From NCBI GenBank assembly GCA_963725645.1, contig CAVRZD010000006.1, forward strand, positions 1,674,001-1,738,000: a stretch of 64,000 nt of DNA, read 5' to 3'. The notes under the pieces were generated by a model, which was given only the letters and a program-made list of their open reading frames with translations, was not told the origin of the DNA and searched no databases. Below, piece after piece: positions 8,865 through 17,126 of this stretch. This stretch comes from JALYZC01 sp963725645. Lineage in GTDB: Bacteria; Actinomycetota; Thermoleophilia; Solirubrobacterales; Solirubrobacteraceae. Every line of letters begins with the position of its first letter. The stretch's first letter is position 1. The translations under genes and the position numbers were made by a program.

Positions 8865-9153
8865 GGGGTGGCCTCCGGAGGGTGGGGGGTAGGGCGCATC
8901 GTGCGCCGCCCGTTGTGACACGGCCGCGGCCTCGAACCATCCCATCCGCGAGCCGCGGCACCGATGCTCACCGCAGGGAGAGCGGGAGCGAGCCGGCGGC
9001 TAGCGTAGCAAGCCGAAAAGTGGCCGGTGGAGGTGTCGCGCGAAAGTGCCATTCGGGCAGTGAACCGCCCGCGCCGGGGAAAGTTGCGGCCGCGCGAAGG
9101 GGTATCGCGGCCGGTCGACGCAGGTGTGCCGAGGCGCCCGCTACCCTGCCCTG
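8865..9153. promoter_or_regulatory. Divergent intergenic region of the glycosidase genes
   Basis: This 289-nt gap holds promoters for both sides. The forward gene has TACCCT at 9142-9147. A two-way -10 candidate (TAGCGT forward 9001-9006, TACGCT reverse 9007-9002) lies in the middle and would give the reverse operon a leader of about 130 nt. An inverted repeat GGCCGCG (9088-9094) / CGCGGCC (9106-9112) sits about 30 nt upstream of the forward -10, where an operator would be expected. A small hairpin (GGCGCA/TGCGCC, ~8892-8906) lies in the reverse leader. No coding sequence is convincing here. Confidence 0.4.
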
Positions 9154-11505
9154 ATGCATCCAACACGGTTCCTGGCGCGTCGCCGCTCGGCGGCGCTTTT
9201 TCTTGTAGCCACCGTGACGCTGCTCGCGGCCGCCGTGTTCCCGGGCGCCGGCGCGGCCGCGACGAAGAAGAAGGAACCCCCGATCGTCGCGCCGCCGCGC
9301 CCGTACTCGTTCCTGCTCAACTACACCGACCAGCTCGGCGTCCCGGGCTTCGCGGGCGGGACGGGCCTGACGCCGCAGTCGGATCTGTACACGGGCTACG
9401 ACGAGCTTTCGCTGCGCGTCGGGCCGGGCGGGCGCTCGTTCCCGTCCGACGGGCGCGCGCTCGTGGAGAACCGCTACCCGGTGCTGGTCTCCGACCGGCT
9501 GGAGGGCAAGATCCTCTACCGGCTGACGGTGTTCGCGGCGCCGGTCGCGGGCCAGCAGGTGAACTTCGCGCGGGTCGACGCGTTCAACCCGGGCACGAAG
9601 TCGCGGGCGGCGCGGGTGGTCGCCTTCACCCGCAGCGCCGGGGCCGCCCTCGTCACGCATCCCAACGGCCGGACCTACCGTTCCTACCGCTTCGGCCGCC
9701 CCGCGAACCCCGACCGGCCGGGTCTGTACTTCCAGCCCGGGACGGACCTCAACCCGCTGTCGGTCTATGCGTTCGCGGGCGAGGCGTTCACCCGCGACGG
9801 CGCCGTGCTCTACGACGCCCACCCGGTCGAGCCCGGCGTGCAGGTCGGCCAGAGCGTGCGGGTGGACGCGCTGCCGATCGACCGCCAGACGATCTTCGGG
9901 CAGAGCCAGTACGACGTCGTGCTCAAGCCGCGCACGCACCTCCACGTCGACTTCCGCATGCCGGTGACCCCGGTGGCACCGGCCACGCCGCAGTACGGGC
10001 GCATCGCGCACGCTTCCTTCAACGCCTACCTGCGCCGCACGCTTGCCTCCTGGGGCCAGCTCCAGCGCGGCGCGATGCGCATCGACGTGCCCGAGCCGAG
10101 GGTCGTGAGCACGTTCTACGCGAGCCTCGACAACATCCTGCTGCCGCGCTACCGCCTCGGCGGCAACGGCGACTGGGTGCAGACCGTCAACCAGCAGCGC
10201 TATCACGCATTCTGGCTGCGCGACGGCGCGGTGATGAACCACGCGCTCGACGTCGCCGGCCTGCATCGGCAGGCGGGCCAGAACCTGCCGTTCTTCCTCA
10301 CGTGGCAGGACCCGAGCGGGCTCTTCATCTCCCGCCCGGGCCAGCTCGACGGGTTCGGCCAGGCGCTGTGGGCGTTCGGCGACCACCTCGAGCGGACCGG
10401 CGACACCGCGTTCGCCCGTCGTGCCTACCCGGCCGTACAGCGCGCGATGGCCTGGTTCGAGGCGGCCCGCGGGGCCGACCCGCTGCACCTCCTTCCGGTC
10501 GCGACACCGGGGGACAACGAGGTCACGACCGGCCACCTCCCGGGCAACGACTTCTGGGCCTACGCCGGCATCGAGCAGGCCGTGCGGATGGCGCGGCGTC
10601 TCGGCCACGGCGGCGACGCCTCACGCTGGAACGGCGACCTGGCCGACTACCGCCGGACGATCCAGGCCCAGGTCCGCGCCTCCGCCGCGCTGCTCGGTGG
10701 CTTCATCCCGCCGTCGTTGGAGGGCGGCGGCGGCCAGGACTGGGGCAACTACTGGGCGGCCTACCCGTCGCAGCCGTTCTCGCCCACCGACCCGCTCGTG
10801 ACGCGCACCATCCAGCACGCGCGCAGCGAGTACCGCGAGGGCATCGCCACCTACGGCGAGCCGAAGATGCTCCACGCCTATCTCGCGTTCCGTGTGCTGG
10901 AGACCCAGCTCGAGCGCAACGAGCCCTCCGACGTGGTCCAGGGCTTCTACAACGAGCTCGCGCACACGACCTCGACGGGCGCGTCGTTCGAGACGGGGCT
11001 CCTGCCGTTCGCGGACCGGACGATCGACCTCACGACCGTCCCGCACGGCTGGTGGGCGGCCGAGTACGTGACGCTGCTGCGCAACATGCTGGTGCGGGAG
11101 GAGGGCAACGGGGTCGTGCTGATGTCGGCGCTGTCGCCCTCGTGGCTGAAGTCCGGGCAGGTCGTGGCCGTGGGCGAGGCCCCGACGACCTTCGGGACCG
11201 TGGCCTTCACGCTGACCCCGAGGTCGGACGGCGCAACCCTGTCGTGGCGAACGAACCTGCGGTCGGGCACGAAGCTCAGCTGGCCCGTGCCCCTCGGCGT
11301 GACGGCGGTTCAAGCGCCCGGCCTGAGCCGGGGCGTGATCCACCTGCGCGGCAGGTCGGGCTCGATCCAGGTGTCCTGGAGGATCGCCCGCGGGCCCAAG
11401 CCGACGTTCGAGAAGACGGTCGCGGCGCTGCTGAAGCAGTACAAGCGCAATGGCGGCACCGCACGGAGCGCCGGCCACAACGCGGCGCCCGTCGTTTCCG
11501 AATAG
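9154..11505 (+). CDS. Large secreted six-hairpin glycosidase-like protein
   Basis: A 783-aa protein with a signal peptide (Arg-rich start, hydrophobic segment, GAGAAAT) followed by a ~280-residue beta-rich N-terminal region and an alpha/alpha-barrel-like domain. The second half shows FWLRDGAVMNHALD, TWQDPSGLF, DNEVTTGHLPGNDFWAYAGIEQAV and a later W-rich GGGGQDWGNYW segment. These resemble six-hairpin glycosidases (GH15, GH63 and debranching-enzyme types), in which WxRD and an E in such loops are catalytic. The exact family is uncertain. ATG at 9154 has TACCCT (9142-9147) 6 nt upstream, a probable leaderless start. It likely acts on the same extracellular polysaccharide as the nearby GH-A-like proteins. 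Confidence 0.7.
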   Translation: MHPTRFLARRRSAALFLVATVTLLAAAVFPGAGAAATKKKEPPIVAPPRPYSFLLNYTDQLGVPGFAGGTGLTPQSDLYTGYDELSLRVGPGGRSFPSDGRALVENRYPVLVSDRLEGKILYRLTVFAAPVAGQQVNFARVDAFNPGTKSRAARVVAFTRSAGAALVTHPNGRTYRSYRFGRPANPDRPGLYFQPGTDLNPLSVYAFAGEAFTRDGAVLYDAHPVEPGVQVGQSVRVDALPIDRQTIFGQSQYDVVLKPRTHLHVDFRMPVTPVAPATPQYGRIAHASFNAYLRRTLASWGQLQRGAMRIDVPEPRVVSTFYASLDNILLPRYRLGGNGDWVQTVNQQRYHAFWLRDGAVMNHALDVAGLHRQAGQNLPFFLTWQDPSGLFISRPGQLDGFGQALWAFGDHLERTGDTAFARRAYPAVQRAMAWFEAARGADPLHLLPVATPGDNEVTTGHLPGNDFWAYAGIEQAVRMARRLGHGGDASRWNGDLADYRRTIQAQVRASAALLGGFIPPSLEGGGGQDWGNYWAAYPSQPFSPTDPLVTRTIQHARSEYREGIATYGEPKMLHAYLAFRVLETQLERNEPSDVVQGFYNELAHTTSTGASFETGLLPFADRTIDLTTVPHGWWAAEYVTLLRNMLVREEGNGVVLMSALSPSWLKSGQVVAVGEAPTTFGTVAFTLTPRSDGATLSWRTNLRSGTKLSWPVPLGVTAVQAPGLSRGVIHLRGRSGSIQVSWRIARGPKPTFEKTVAALLKQYKRNGGTARSAGHNAAPVVSE

Positions 11506-11514
11506 GCCGCTTGC

Positions 11515-12114
11515 CTACGCTGCGGCGAACCGGGCCGCCACGGCGTCCCAGGCCACGACGTTCCACCACGCGTCGATGTAGTCGGGGCGCCTGTTCTGGT
11601 ACTTGAGGTAGTAGGCGTGCTCCCACACGTCGACGCCGAGGAGCGGCGTCTGGCCCTTGGAGATCGGGTTGTCCTGGTTGGCGCTCCCGACCACCGCGAG
11701 CCCCGAGCCGTCGTGCACCAGCCACGACCAGCCCGAGCCGAACTGGCCCACGCCGGTCTCCTTGAGCTTCGCCTGGAAGTCGGAGAAGGAGCCGAAGGCC
11801 GATGAGATCGCCGCGGCCAGGTCGCCGTCCGGCTCGCCACCGCCGTCAGGGCTCATCGACTCCCAGAAGAGCGAGTGGTTGTAGTGGCCGCCGCCGTTGT
11901 TGCGGACCGCCGTCGCCTTGTCGCCCAGCGAGTCCAGGTTCTTGAGGACCTCCTCGACCGGCTTGTCGGCCCAGTCGGTGCCCTCGAGCGCGGCGTTGGC
12001 CTTGTCCACGTAGGCCTGGTGGTGCTTGTCGTGATGCAGGCGCATCGTCGCCTCGTCGATGTGGGGCTCGAGCGCGTTGTAGTCATAGGGGAGCGGTGGG
12101 ACTTCGTAGGCCAT
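11515..12114 (-). CDS. sodA: Fe/Mn superoxide dismutase
   Basis: A 199-aa cytoplasmic enzyme that converts superoxide to peroxide and oxygen. The N-terminal hairpin holds the first metal His in LHHDKHHQAYVDK; the second is in GGGHYNHSLFW; the last two are in DVWEHAYYLKYQNRR, the family signature. The GGGHYNH and ANQDNP segments are more like Mn than Fe enzymes, though metal use cannot be settled by eye. ATG at 12114 has a GGAGG Shine-Dalgarno 5 nt upstream. The gene converges with the large glycosidase and is divergent from proS. Confidence 0.95.
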   Translation of the reverse strand: MAYEVPPLPYDYNALEPHIDEATMRLHHDKHHQAYVDKANAALEGTDWADKPVEEVLKNLDSLGDKATAVRNNGGGHYNHSLFWESMSPDGGGEPDGDLAAAISSAFGSFSDFQAKLKETGVGQFGSGWSWLVHDGSGLAVVGSANQDNPISKGQTPLLGVDVWEHAYYLKYQNRRPDYIDAWWNVVAWDAVAARFAAA

Positions 12115-12190
12115 CGGTGCCTCCTGTGTCGGCGATTGACCCTGCTGTGCGCTGTTGTATCACCCGCAGCCATCTAGGCTTCGGCGAGCC

Positions 12191-13888
12191 ATGACCCGCC
12201 TGTCCCAATACTTCCTGCCGACCGAGCGCGAGGCGCCCGCCGACGCCGAGGCGGTCTCGCACAAGCTGATGGTGCGCGCCGGCCTGATCCGGCAGGTCGG
12301 CGCCGGCCTGTGGTCGTGGCTGCCGGCGGGGTGGCGGGTGCACGAGCGCGTCGTGCAGATCGTGCGCGAGGAGATCGAACGCGATCGGCGGCCAGGAGCT
12401 GCTCATGCCCGTGCTCCTGCCGGCGGAGCCTGTGGAAGCGCACGGGCCGCTACGGCATCGACGAGCTGTTCAAGCTCCACGACCGCCGGGGCGCGGAGCT
12501 GGTGCTCGCGATGACCCACGAGGAGGTCGTCACGACCCACGTCGCGCAGGTCGTGCGCTCCTACCGCGACCTGCCGCTGATCCTCTACCACTTCCAGGTC
12601 AAGGAGCGCGACGAGCCGCGGCCGCGCGCGGGCGTGCTGCGGACGCGCGAGTTCATCATGAAGGACGCCTACACCTTCGACCGCGACGAGGCCGGTCTCG
12701 CGGAGCGATACGACAAGCACATCGTCGCCTACGACCGCATCTTCGACCGCTGCGGGCTGGAGTGGTACCGGGTCGAGTCCGACGTCGGGATGATGGGCGG
12801 CCTCGGTGCGCACGAGTACATGGCGCCGTGCGCGGCCGGCGAGAACGAGGTCGCGCTCGCCCCCGGCTACGCCGCCAACGTGGAGATCGCCTCGGCCGAG
12901 CCGCATCGGGTACAGCTGGCCGGTCCGGCCGCCGCACCGAAGGAGGTCTCGACGCCGGGCCTCACGACGGTCGACGAGGTCGCGGCGGCGCTGGAGGTCC
13001 CCGCCGGCGGCCTGCTCAAGGCCTTCCCGGTCGTGGTCGAGGACCGCGGCATGGTCCTCGCGCTCGTGCGCGGCGACCACCGCGTGAACGAGATCAAGCT
13101 CCAGAACGCGCTCGGCGCGCCCTTCCGCGTGGCGACGCCCGAGGAGATGGCGGAGCGCGTCGGGCCGGCCGGGTTCATCGGCCCGGTCGGCGCCGACGTG
13201 GAGGTCCTGCTCGACGACGCCGTCGCCGGGCGCGAGGGGGAGGCCGGCTACGTCACCGGTGCGAACAGGCCGGACACCCACCTGCGCGGCGTTCTGCCCG
13301 GCCGCGACTTCGCCTTCCAGGCTGCCGACGTCCGCCGCGTCGAGCCGGGCGAACGCGTCGACGGAAAGGAGATCCGGATCGAGCCGCGCGATCGAGGTCG
13401 GCAACATCTTCAAGCTCGGCACGCGCTACTCCGAGCCGCTCGACGCCACCTACCTGGACGAGGACGGCCGCGAGCAGCTGATCTGGATGGGGTCCTACGG
13501 GATCGGCCCGGCGCGCATCGCGGCCGCGGCGGTGGAGCAGTTCGCCGACGAGCACGGCATCTCGTGGCCGCGCGCGCTGGCGCCCTTCGACGTCGAGGTG
13601 GTCGCGCTCGGGAAGCCGGGCACCGACGAGCGCGCGCTCGCCGAGCGCCTCTACGACGAGTTGCGCGCCACGGGGCTGGATGTCCTCTACGACGACCGTG
13701 ACGCCGGCGCAGGTGAGAAGTTCGCCGACGCCGAGCTGCTCGGCTGCCCGCTGCGCGTGACCGTCGGCAAGCGGACCCTGGAGTCCGGCGAGCTCGAGGT
13801 CCAGGTGCGCCGCGGCCGCGAGGCGCGCTCGCTGCCCCTTGACGGCGCGGCGGCGGCGGTGGACCGGCTGTGGCAGACGCTCCCCTGA
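12191..13888 (+). CDS. proS: Prolyl-tRNA synthetase (frame interrupted by three indels)
   Basis: Class II ProRS that charges tRNA-Pro. Pieces in three frames join into about 565 aa, the usual bacterial length: the N-terminus RLSQYFLPTE and LMVRAGLIRQVGAG, motif 2 THEEVV and FQVKERDEPRPR, a YbaK-like editing insert, and the C-terminal anticodon domain starting around IEVGNIFKLG. Breaks are near 12382 (extra G), 12429 (extra C, restoring 'AELW') and 13388 (one CG lost from a CG run, restoring 'RAIEVG'). The net change is zero. ATG at 12191 lies 10 nt after TAGGCT. Because the gene is essential and every part is conserved, I read the breaks as sequencing errors rather than decay. Confidence 0.85.
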
Positions 13889-14566
13889 GCGACGCGGCGG
13901 CGCGCCGGGCCGAGCGCGTGGAGCGCGCCCGCCTCACGACGCGCCGGCTGTTGGGGCTCGACCGTTCGGGGCCCCCGCCGCCCGAGACGCTGTCCGGGCA
14001 CCCGCTCAACCCCTGGACGATCCCCAACGCGATCGGCTTCGCCCGCCTCGCGCTGATCCCGGTCTTCCTCGTGGTCGCCTACAACACCGACGACGGGCAG
14101 ACGGGCCTGGGGGCGGCGATCTTCGCTCGTGATCGCCGTCTCCGACTACCTCGACGGGATCGCGGCGCGCGTCACCGGGCAGTACAGCCGGCTCGGCGCG
14201 CTCCTCGACCCGCTCGTCGACCGGTTGCTCGTGGTCTCGGGCCTCGCGGTCTGCTGGAACTTCGAGCTGCTTCCGCGCTGGGCGATCGGCGTCCTGGTCG
14301 CGCGTGAGGTGTTGATGCTCGGGCTCGCGCGCGTGGCCATCCAGCGCGGGGTGGAGCTGAAGATCAACTGGTTCGGGCGCCTGGGGGTGTGGTGGACGAT
14401 GGCCGCGCCGTTCTGGGCGATGGTCGGCGTCGACGTGCTCGCGAAGATCGGGCTGTACGTCGGCCTCGTTCTCACGCTGATCGCGACCGCGATCTACCTG
14501 CGCGACGGCGTGGGGCAGATGCGGGCGCGGCGCAAGAGGGATTTCAGACCCTCAACCCCAACTTGA
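13870..14566 (+). CDS. pgsA: CDP-diacylglycerol-glycerol-3-phosphate phosphatidyltransferase (one frameshift)
   Basis: An integral membrane CDP-alcohol phosphatidyltransferase of about 232 aa once repaired. It makes phosphatidylglycerol phosphate from CDP-DAG. The N-terminal part has NPWTIPNAIGFARL and the first membrane helix. The second part continues with IAVSDYLDG, then RLGALLDPLVDR, which together supply the DG(x)2AR(x)8G(x)3D(x)3D signature. The frame breaks at about 14123-14128. Restoring one lost GC/CG in 'TTCGCTCGTG' gives an unbroken FALVIAVSDY. The GTG start at 13870 overlaps the end of proS. Start choice is uncertain because the first ~45 residues are poorly conserved. Confidence 0.85.
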
Positions 14567-14590
14567 CCCCCCGTGAGGCGCGGCTATACT
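14563..14590 (+). promoter_or_regulatory. Consensus sigma-70-type promoter of the rsiG-garA-ftsR operon
   Basis: A -35 element TTGACC (14563-14568) and a -10 element TATACT (14585-14590) are separated by 16 nt, one of the closest matches to the vegetative consensus in the window. Transcription would start near 14597, giving a leader of about 25 nt with the Shine-Dalgarno AAGGAG (14611-14616). Confidence 0.75.
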
Positions 14591-14621
14591 CGCGCTCCGC
14601 GTCGCCGCCCAAGGAGATCGT

Positions 14622-14879
14622 ATGGACGAGACCTTTCCGGACCTTGGCTCGCTCTCCGACCAGGAGCTCAAGGACGTCATCCAGCAGCTGACCGAGGAGG
14701 AGCTCGAGGTTTCCTACCGTCGCCGCATCCTCCACGGCAAGATCGACATCCTGCGCGCCGAGCTGGTCAACCGGCTGCGCAAGAAGCACGAGAGCGGTGA
14801 GGACGTGATCTCGGTGACCGACGTCGAGCGGCTCACCGACATCCTCGCCGGCAAGGTTCCCGCTGGAGCGGACGAGTAG
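14622..14879 (+). CDS. rsiG: RsiG-like anti-sigma factor with a single c-di-GMP motif
   Basis: An 85-aa, mostly helical, charged protein. Residues E27, S31, R34, H38 and D42 form E(x3)S(x2)R(x3)H(x3)D, which matches the c-di-GMP-binding signature of RsiG, E(x3)S(x2)R(x3)Q(x3)D, except for His in place of Gln. Streptomyces RsiG (old name AmfC) holds sigma WhiG when c-di-GMP is bound and carries two copies of the motif. Small single-motif forms that act as homodimers are known from deeper actinobacteria such as Rubrobacter. This protein fits that form. No WhiG-like sigma factor is in the window. The gene has its own strong promoter, an AAGGAG site, and leads an operon with the FHA and MerR genes. 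Confidence 0.75.
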   Translation: MDETFPDLGSLSDQELKDVIQQLTEEELEVSYRRRILHGKIDILRAELVNRLRKKHESGEDVISVTDVERLTDILAGKVPAGADE

Positions 14880-14904
14880 CCGGTCCGGGCGAGGAGGGAG
14901 CGCC

Positions 14905-15378
14905 GTGGCCGTCCACTGCCCCGAGTGCGGCTTCGTCAACGACGAGGGCGCCAACTACTGCCAGAAGTGCGGCGCCTTCCTCGGCGCGCCCGAGCCGCCC
15001 GCCGACGAGACGACCGCCACCTACCGCGTCGACGACGAGACCGGCGAGATCCAGCCGGTCGAGATCGAGGACGTGGTGGCCGACACCGGGGCGGCCCTCG
15101 TCATCCGCGCCGGGGGCGGGCGCACCGGCGAGTCCTTCCCGCTCGAGACGGAGCGGCTCACCGTCGGCCGTCGCCCCGAGTCCGACATCTTCCTCGACGA
15201 CGTGACCGTGTCGCGCGACCACGCGGTGATCGTGCGCCGCGGCTCGGACTACTACCTCGACGACCTCGGCTCGCTGAACGGCACCTACGTCAACCGCCAG
15301 CGCGTGGACTCGCGCCAGCTCGAGGACGGCGACGAGCTCCAGATCGGCAAGTACAAGCTCTCCTACCTCCACAAGTGA
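14905..15378 (+). CDS. Zinc-ribbon plus FHA protein of the GarA/OdhI type
   Basis: A 157-aa protein. The N-terminus is a zinc ribbon with CPECG (C5, C8) and CQKCG (C19, C22). A linker contains ETT (35-37), resembling the threonine pair that PknB/PknG phosphorylate in GarA/OdhI. Residues ~62-157 are a forkhead-associated domain with GRRPESDI, VSRDHAVI and LGSLNGTYVN. In mycobacteria and corynebacteria, GarA/OdhI binds and restrains 2-oxoglutarate-metabolising enzymes. Mycobacterial GarA lacks a zinc ribbon, so that domain is an addition. GTG at 14905 has GGAGGGAG just upstream. The next gene is ftsR, the same neighbour as in corynebacteria and mycobacteria, which supports the assignment. Confidence 0.85.
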   Translation: MAVHCPECGFVNDEGANYCQKCGAFLGAPEPPADETTATYRVDDETGEIQPVEIEDVVADTGAALVIRAGGGRTGESFPLETERLTVGRRPESDIFLDDVTVSRDHAVIVRRGSDYYLDDLGSLNGTYVNRQRVDSRQLEDGDELQIGKYKLSYLHK

Positions 15379-15382
15379 GGCC

Positions 15383-16144
15383 ATGATGGCCACCCGCACC
15401 CAGGACCCCACGATCGAGCTTCCCGACATCCCCGCTCCCGAGCCGGCCGGCCGCGGCGCGAAGTCGATGACGATCGGCGCCGTCTGCAAGGCGCTCAAGC
15501 AGGAGTTCCCCGACATCTCGATCTCCAAGATCCGCTACCTCGAGGACCAGAAGCTGCTCACGCCGCGGCGCACGCCGGGCGGCTACCGCCTCTACTCGCC
15601 CGGCGACGTGGCGCGCCTGCGCACGATCCTGCGCCTCCAGCGCGACGAGTTCCTCCCACTGCGCGTCATCCGCCAGGAGCTCGCGGCCGGCCGCGGCGCG
15701 GCGCCGGCCGCGACGCGCACCGAGGGGCGGCCGATGCGGCCGGCGTCGATGACCGTGGCGGAGCGCGGGACCGTGTACACGCTGGAGGACGTGCTCGAGG
15801 ACACGCACGCGGACCCCAAGCTCGTCCGCGAGCTGGAGGAGTACGGCGTGATCAAGGGCGAGCTGCGCGCGGGCGTGAAGTGCTACGACGAGACCGAGCG
15901 CGAGATCATCCGCGCCGTGACCGAGCTGGCGCGCCACGGCGTCGGCGGCCGCAACCTGCGTGTGTTCCGCACCTCGGCCGATCGCGAGGCGGCGCTGCTG
16001 CAGCAGATCCTCGCCCCGGCGCTGCGCTCCCGGAACCCCGAGAAGCGCAAGGAGGCCATCGAGACGTTGGAGAACCTCGCGGCCGTCGCGACGCACTTGA
16101 AGCACCTGCTGCTGATCCGGGATCTGCGCAAGATCGCCGGCTGA
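15383..16144 (+). CDS. ftsR: MerR-family regulator, FtsR type
   Basis: A 253-aa DNA-binding protein. The MerR winged helix spans about residues 28-100 (MTIGAVCKAL, EFPDISISKIRYLE, TPRRTPGGYRLY, LPLRVIRQEL). This is the longer FtsR type, known to activate ftsZ in Corynebacterium. A second helical region (130-253) has LEDVLEDT and HLKHLLLIRDLRKIAG and is likely for dimerisation; it has no metal-binding Cys set. It starts 4 nt after the FHA gene stop, so the two are cotranscribed. Two adjacent ATGs (15383, 15386) are both possible starts. Confidence 0.88.
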   Translation: MMATRTQDPTIELPDIPAPEPAGRGAKSMTIGAVCKALKQEFPDISISKIRYLEDQKLLTPRRTPGGYRLYSPGDVARLRTILRLQRDEFLPLRVIRQELAAGRGAAPAATRTEGRPMRPASMTVAERGTVYTLEDVLEDTHADPKLVRELEEYGVIKGELRAGVKCYDETEREIIRAVTELARHGVGGRNLRVFRTSADREAALLQQILAPALRSRNPEKRKEAIETLENLAAVATHLKHLLLIRDLRKIAG

Positions 16145-16156
16145 GCCGCGCCCCGC

Positions 16157-16678
16157 GTGGACCTGCGCGACTACATCCGCGACATCCCGGACTTCCCCAA
16201 GCCCGGGATCGTCTTCAAGGACATCACGCCGCTGCTGCTCGACGCGCGGGCGTACGACCGCGCCGTCAGCGCGCTCGCCGAGTACGCCGAGCCGCTGGAC
16301 GTCGACGTCGTCCTGGCCGCCGAGGCGCGCGGGTTCATCTTCGGCGGCGCGCTCGCGCGCGAGCTGGGCGCCGGATTCGCGCCGGCGCGCAAGCGCGGCA
16401 AGCTCCCCTCGGACACGATCAGCGCGGAGTACGTGCTCGAGTACGGGGCCGACGTGCTCGAGCTACACGCCGACGCGCTCGCCGGCGGCGCGCGGGTGCT
16501 CGTCCACGACGACCTGCTGGCGACCGGGGGCACGACCAGGGCCAAGATCGAGCTCGTCGAGCGGCTGGGGGCGACGGTGGTCGGCTGCGTGTACGTGGTC
16601 GAGCTCGCGTTCCTCGGCGGCCGCGAGGCGCTCGCCGGCCGCGACGTGCACGCGCTCGTCACATATTCGGGGGAATAG
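16157..16678 (+). CDS. apt: Adenine phosphoribosyltransferase
   Basis: A 173-aa type I phosphoribosyltransferase that salvages adenine to AMP with PRPP. The N-terminus has IRDIPDFPKPGIVFKDITPL, typical of Apt. The segment VLAAEARGFIFGGALA and the PRPP-binding loop VLVHDDLLATGGTTRA follow. GTG at 16157 is 12 nt after the ftsR stop with no separate promoter visible, so it probably reads through from the ftsR operon. Confidence 0.95.
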   Translation: MDLRDYIRDIPDFPKPGIVFKDITPLLLDARAYDRAVSALAEYAEPLDVDVVLAAEARGFIFGGALARELGAGFAPARKRGKLPSDTISAEYVLEYGADVLELHADALAGGARVLVHDDLLATGGTTRAKIELVERLGATVVGCVYVVELAFLGGREALAGRDVHALVTYSGE

Positions 16679-16688
16679 TCTGGCCGCG

Positions 16689-17126
16689 ATGCCGACGACC
16701 CGTCGCAGCCGCTTCGTCGGCGCCGGCCCCGAGGACGTGTGGCGGCTGGTGGCCGACCCGCACCACCTGCCGCGCTGGTGGCCGCGCGTGCTGCGCGTCG
16801 AGAACGTGGCCGGCGAGCGCTGGACGAAGGTGCTGGGGACCGACAAGGGCAAGTCCGTGCGCGCCGACGAGCACGTCGTCGACATCGATCCGCCCGCGCG
16901 GCTCAGTTGGACGCAGGACCTCGAGGAGTCGCCGTTCGAGCGCATGTTCCGCGAGGTGACGACCGAGGTCGTACTCGAGCCCGAGGCCGGCGGCACGCGC
17001 GTCACGCTCGCGCTGCACCAGCGCCTGCGCGGGATCAACCGGCTCGGCGGGTTCCTCCTGCGCCGCGCATCGGCGCGCGTGCTCGACGAGGCGCTCGACG
17101 GACTGGAGCGCGCGTATGGCGCTTGA
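16689..17126 (+). CDS. SRPBCC (polyketide cyclase/START-like) protein
   Basis: A 145-aa single-domain protein with the SRPBCC pattern: an early strand FVGAGPEDVWRLVADPHHLPRWWP, later beta strands (VVLEPEAGGTRVTLAL) and a long C-terminal helix. This fold holds hydrophobic ligands, and the ligand here is unknown. ATG at 16689 has TAGTCT (16676-16681) 7 nt upstream, so it may have its own leaderless promoter even though it sits 10 nt after apt. Its end overlaps the next gene by 11 nt. Confidence 0.8.
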   Translation: MPTTRRSRFVGAGPEDVWRLVADPHHLPRWWPRVLRVENVAGERWTKVLGTDKGKSVRADEHVVDIDPPARLSWTQDLEESPFERMFREVTTEVVLEPEAGGTRVTLALHQRLRGINRLGGFLLRRASARVLDEALDGLERAYGA

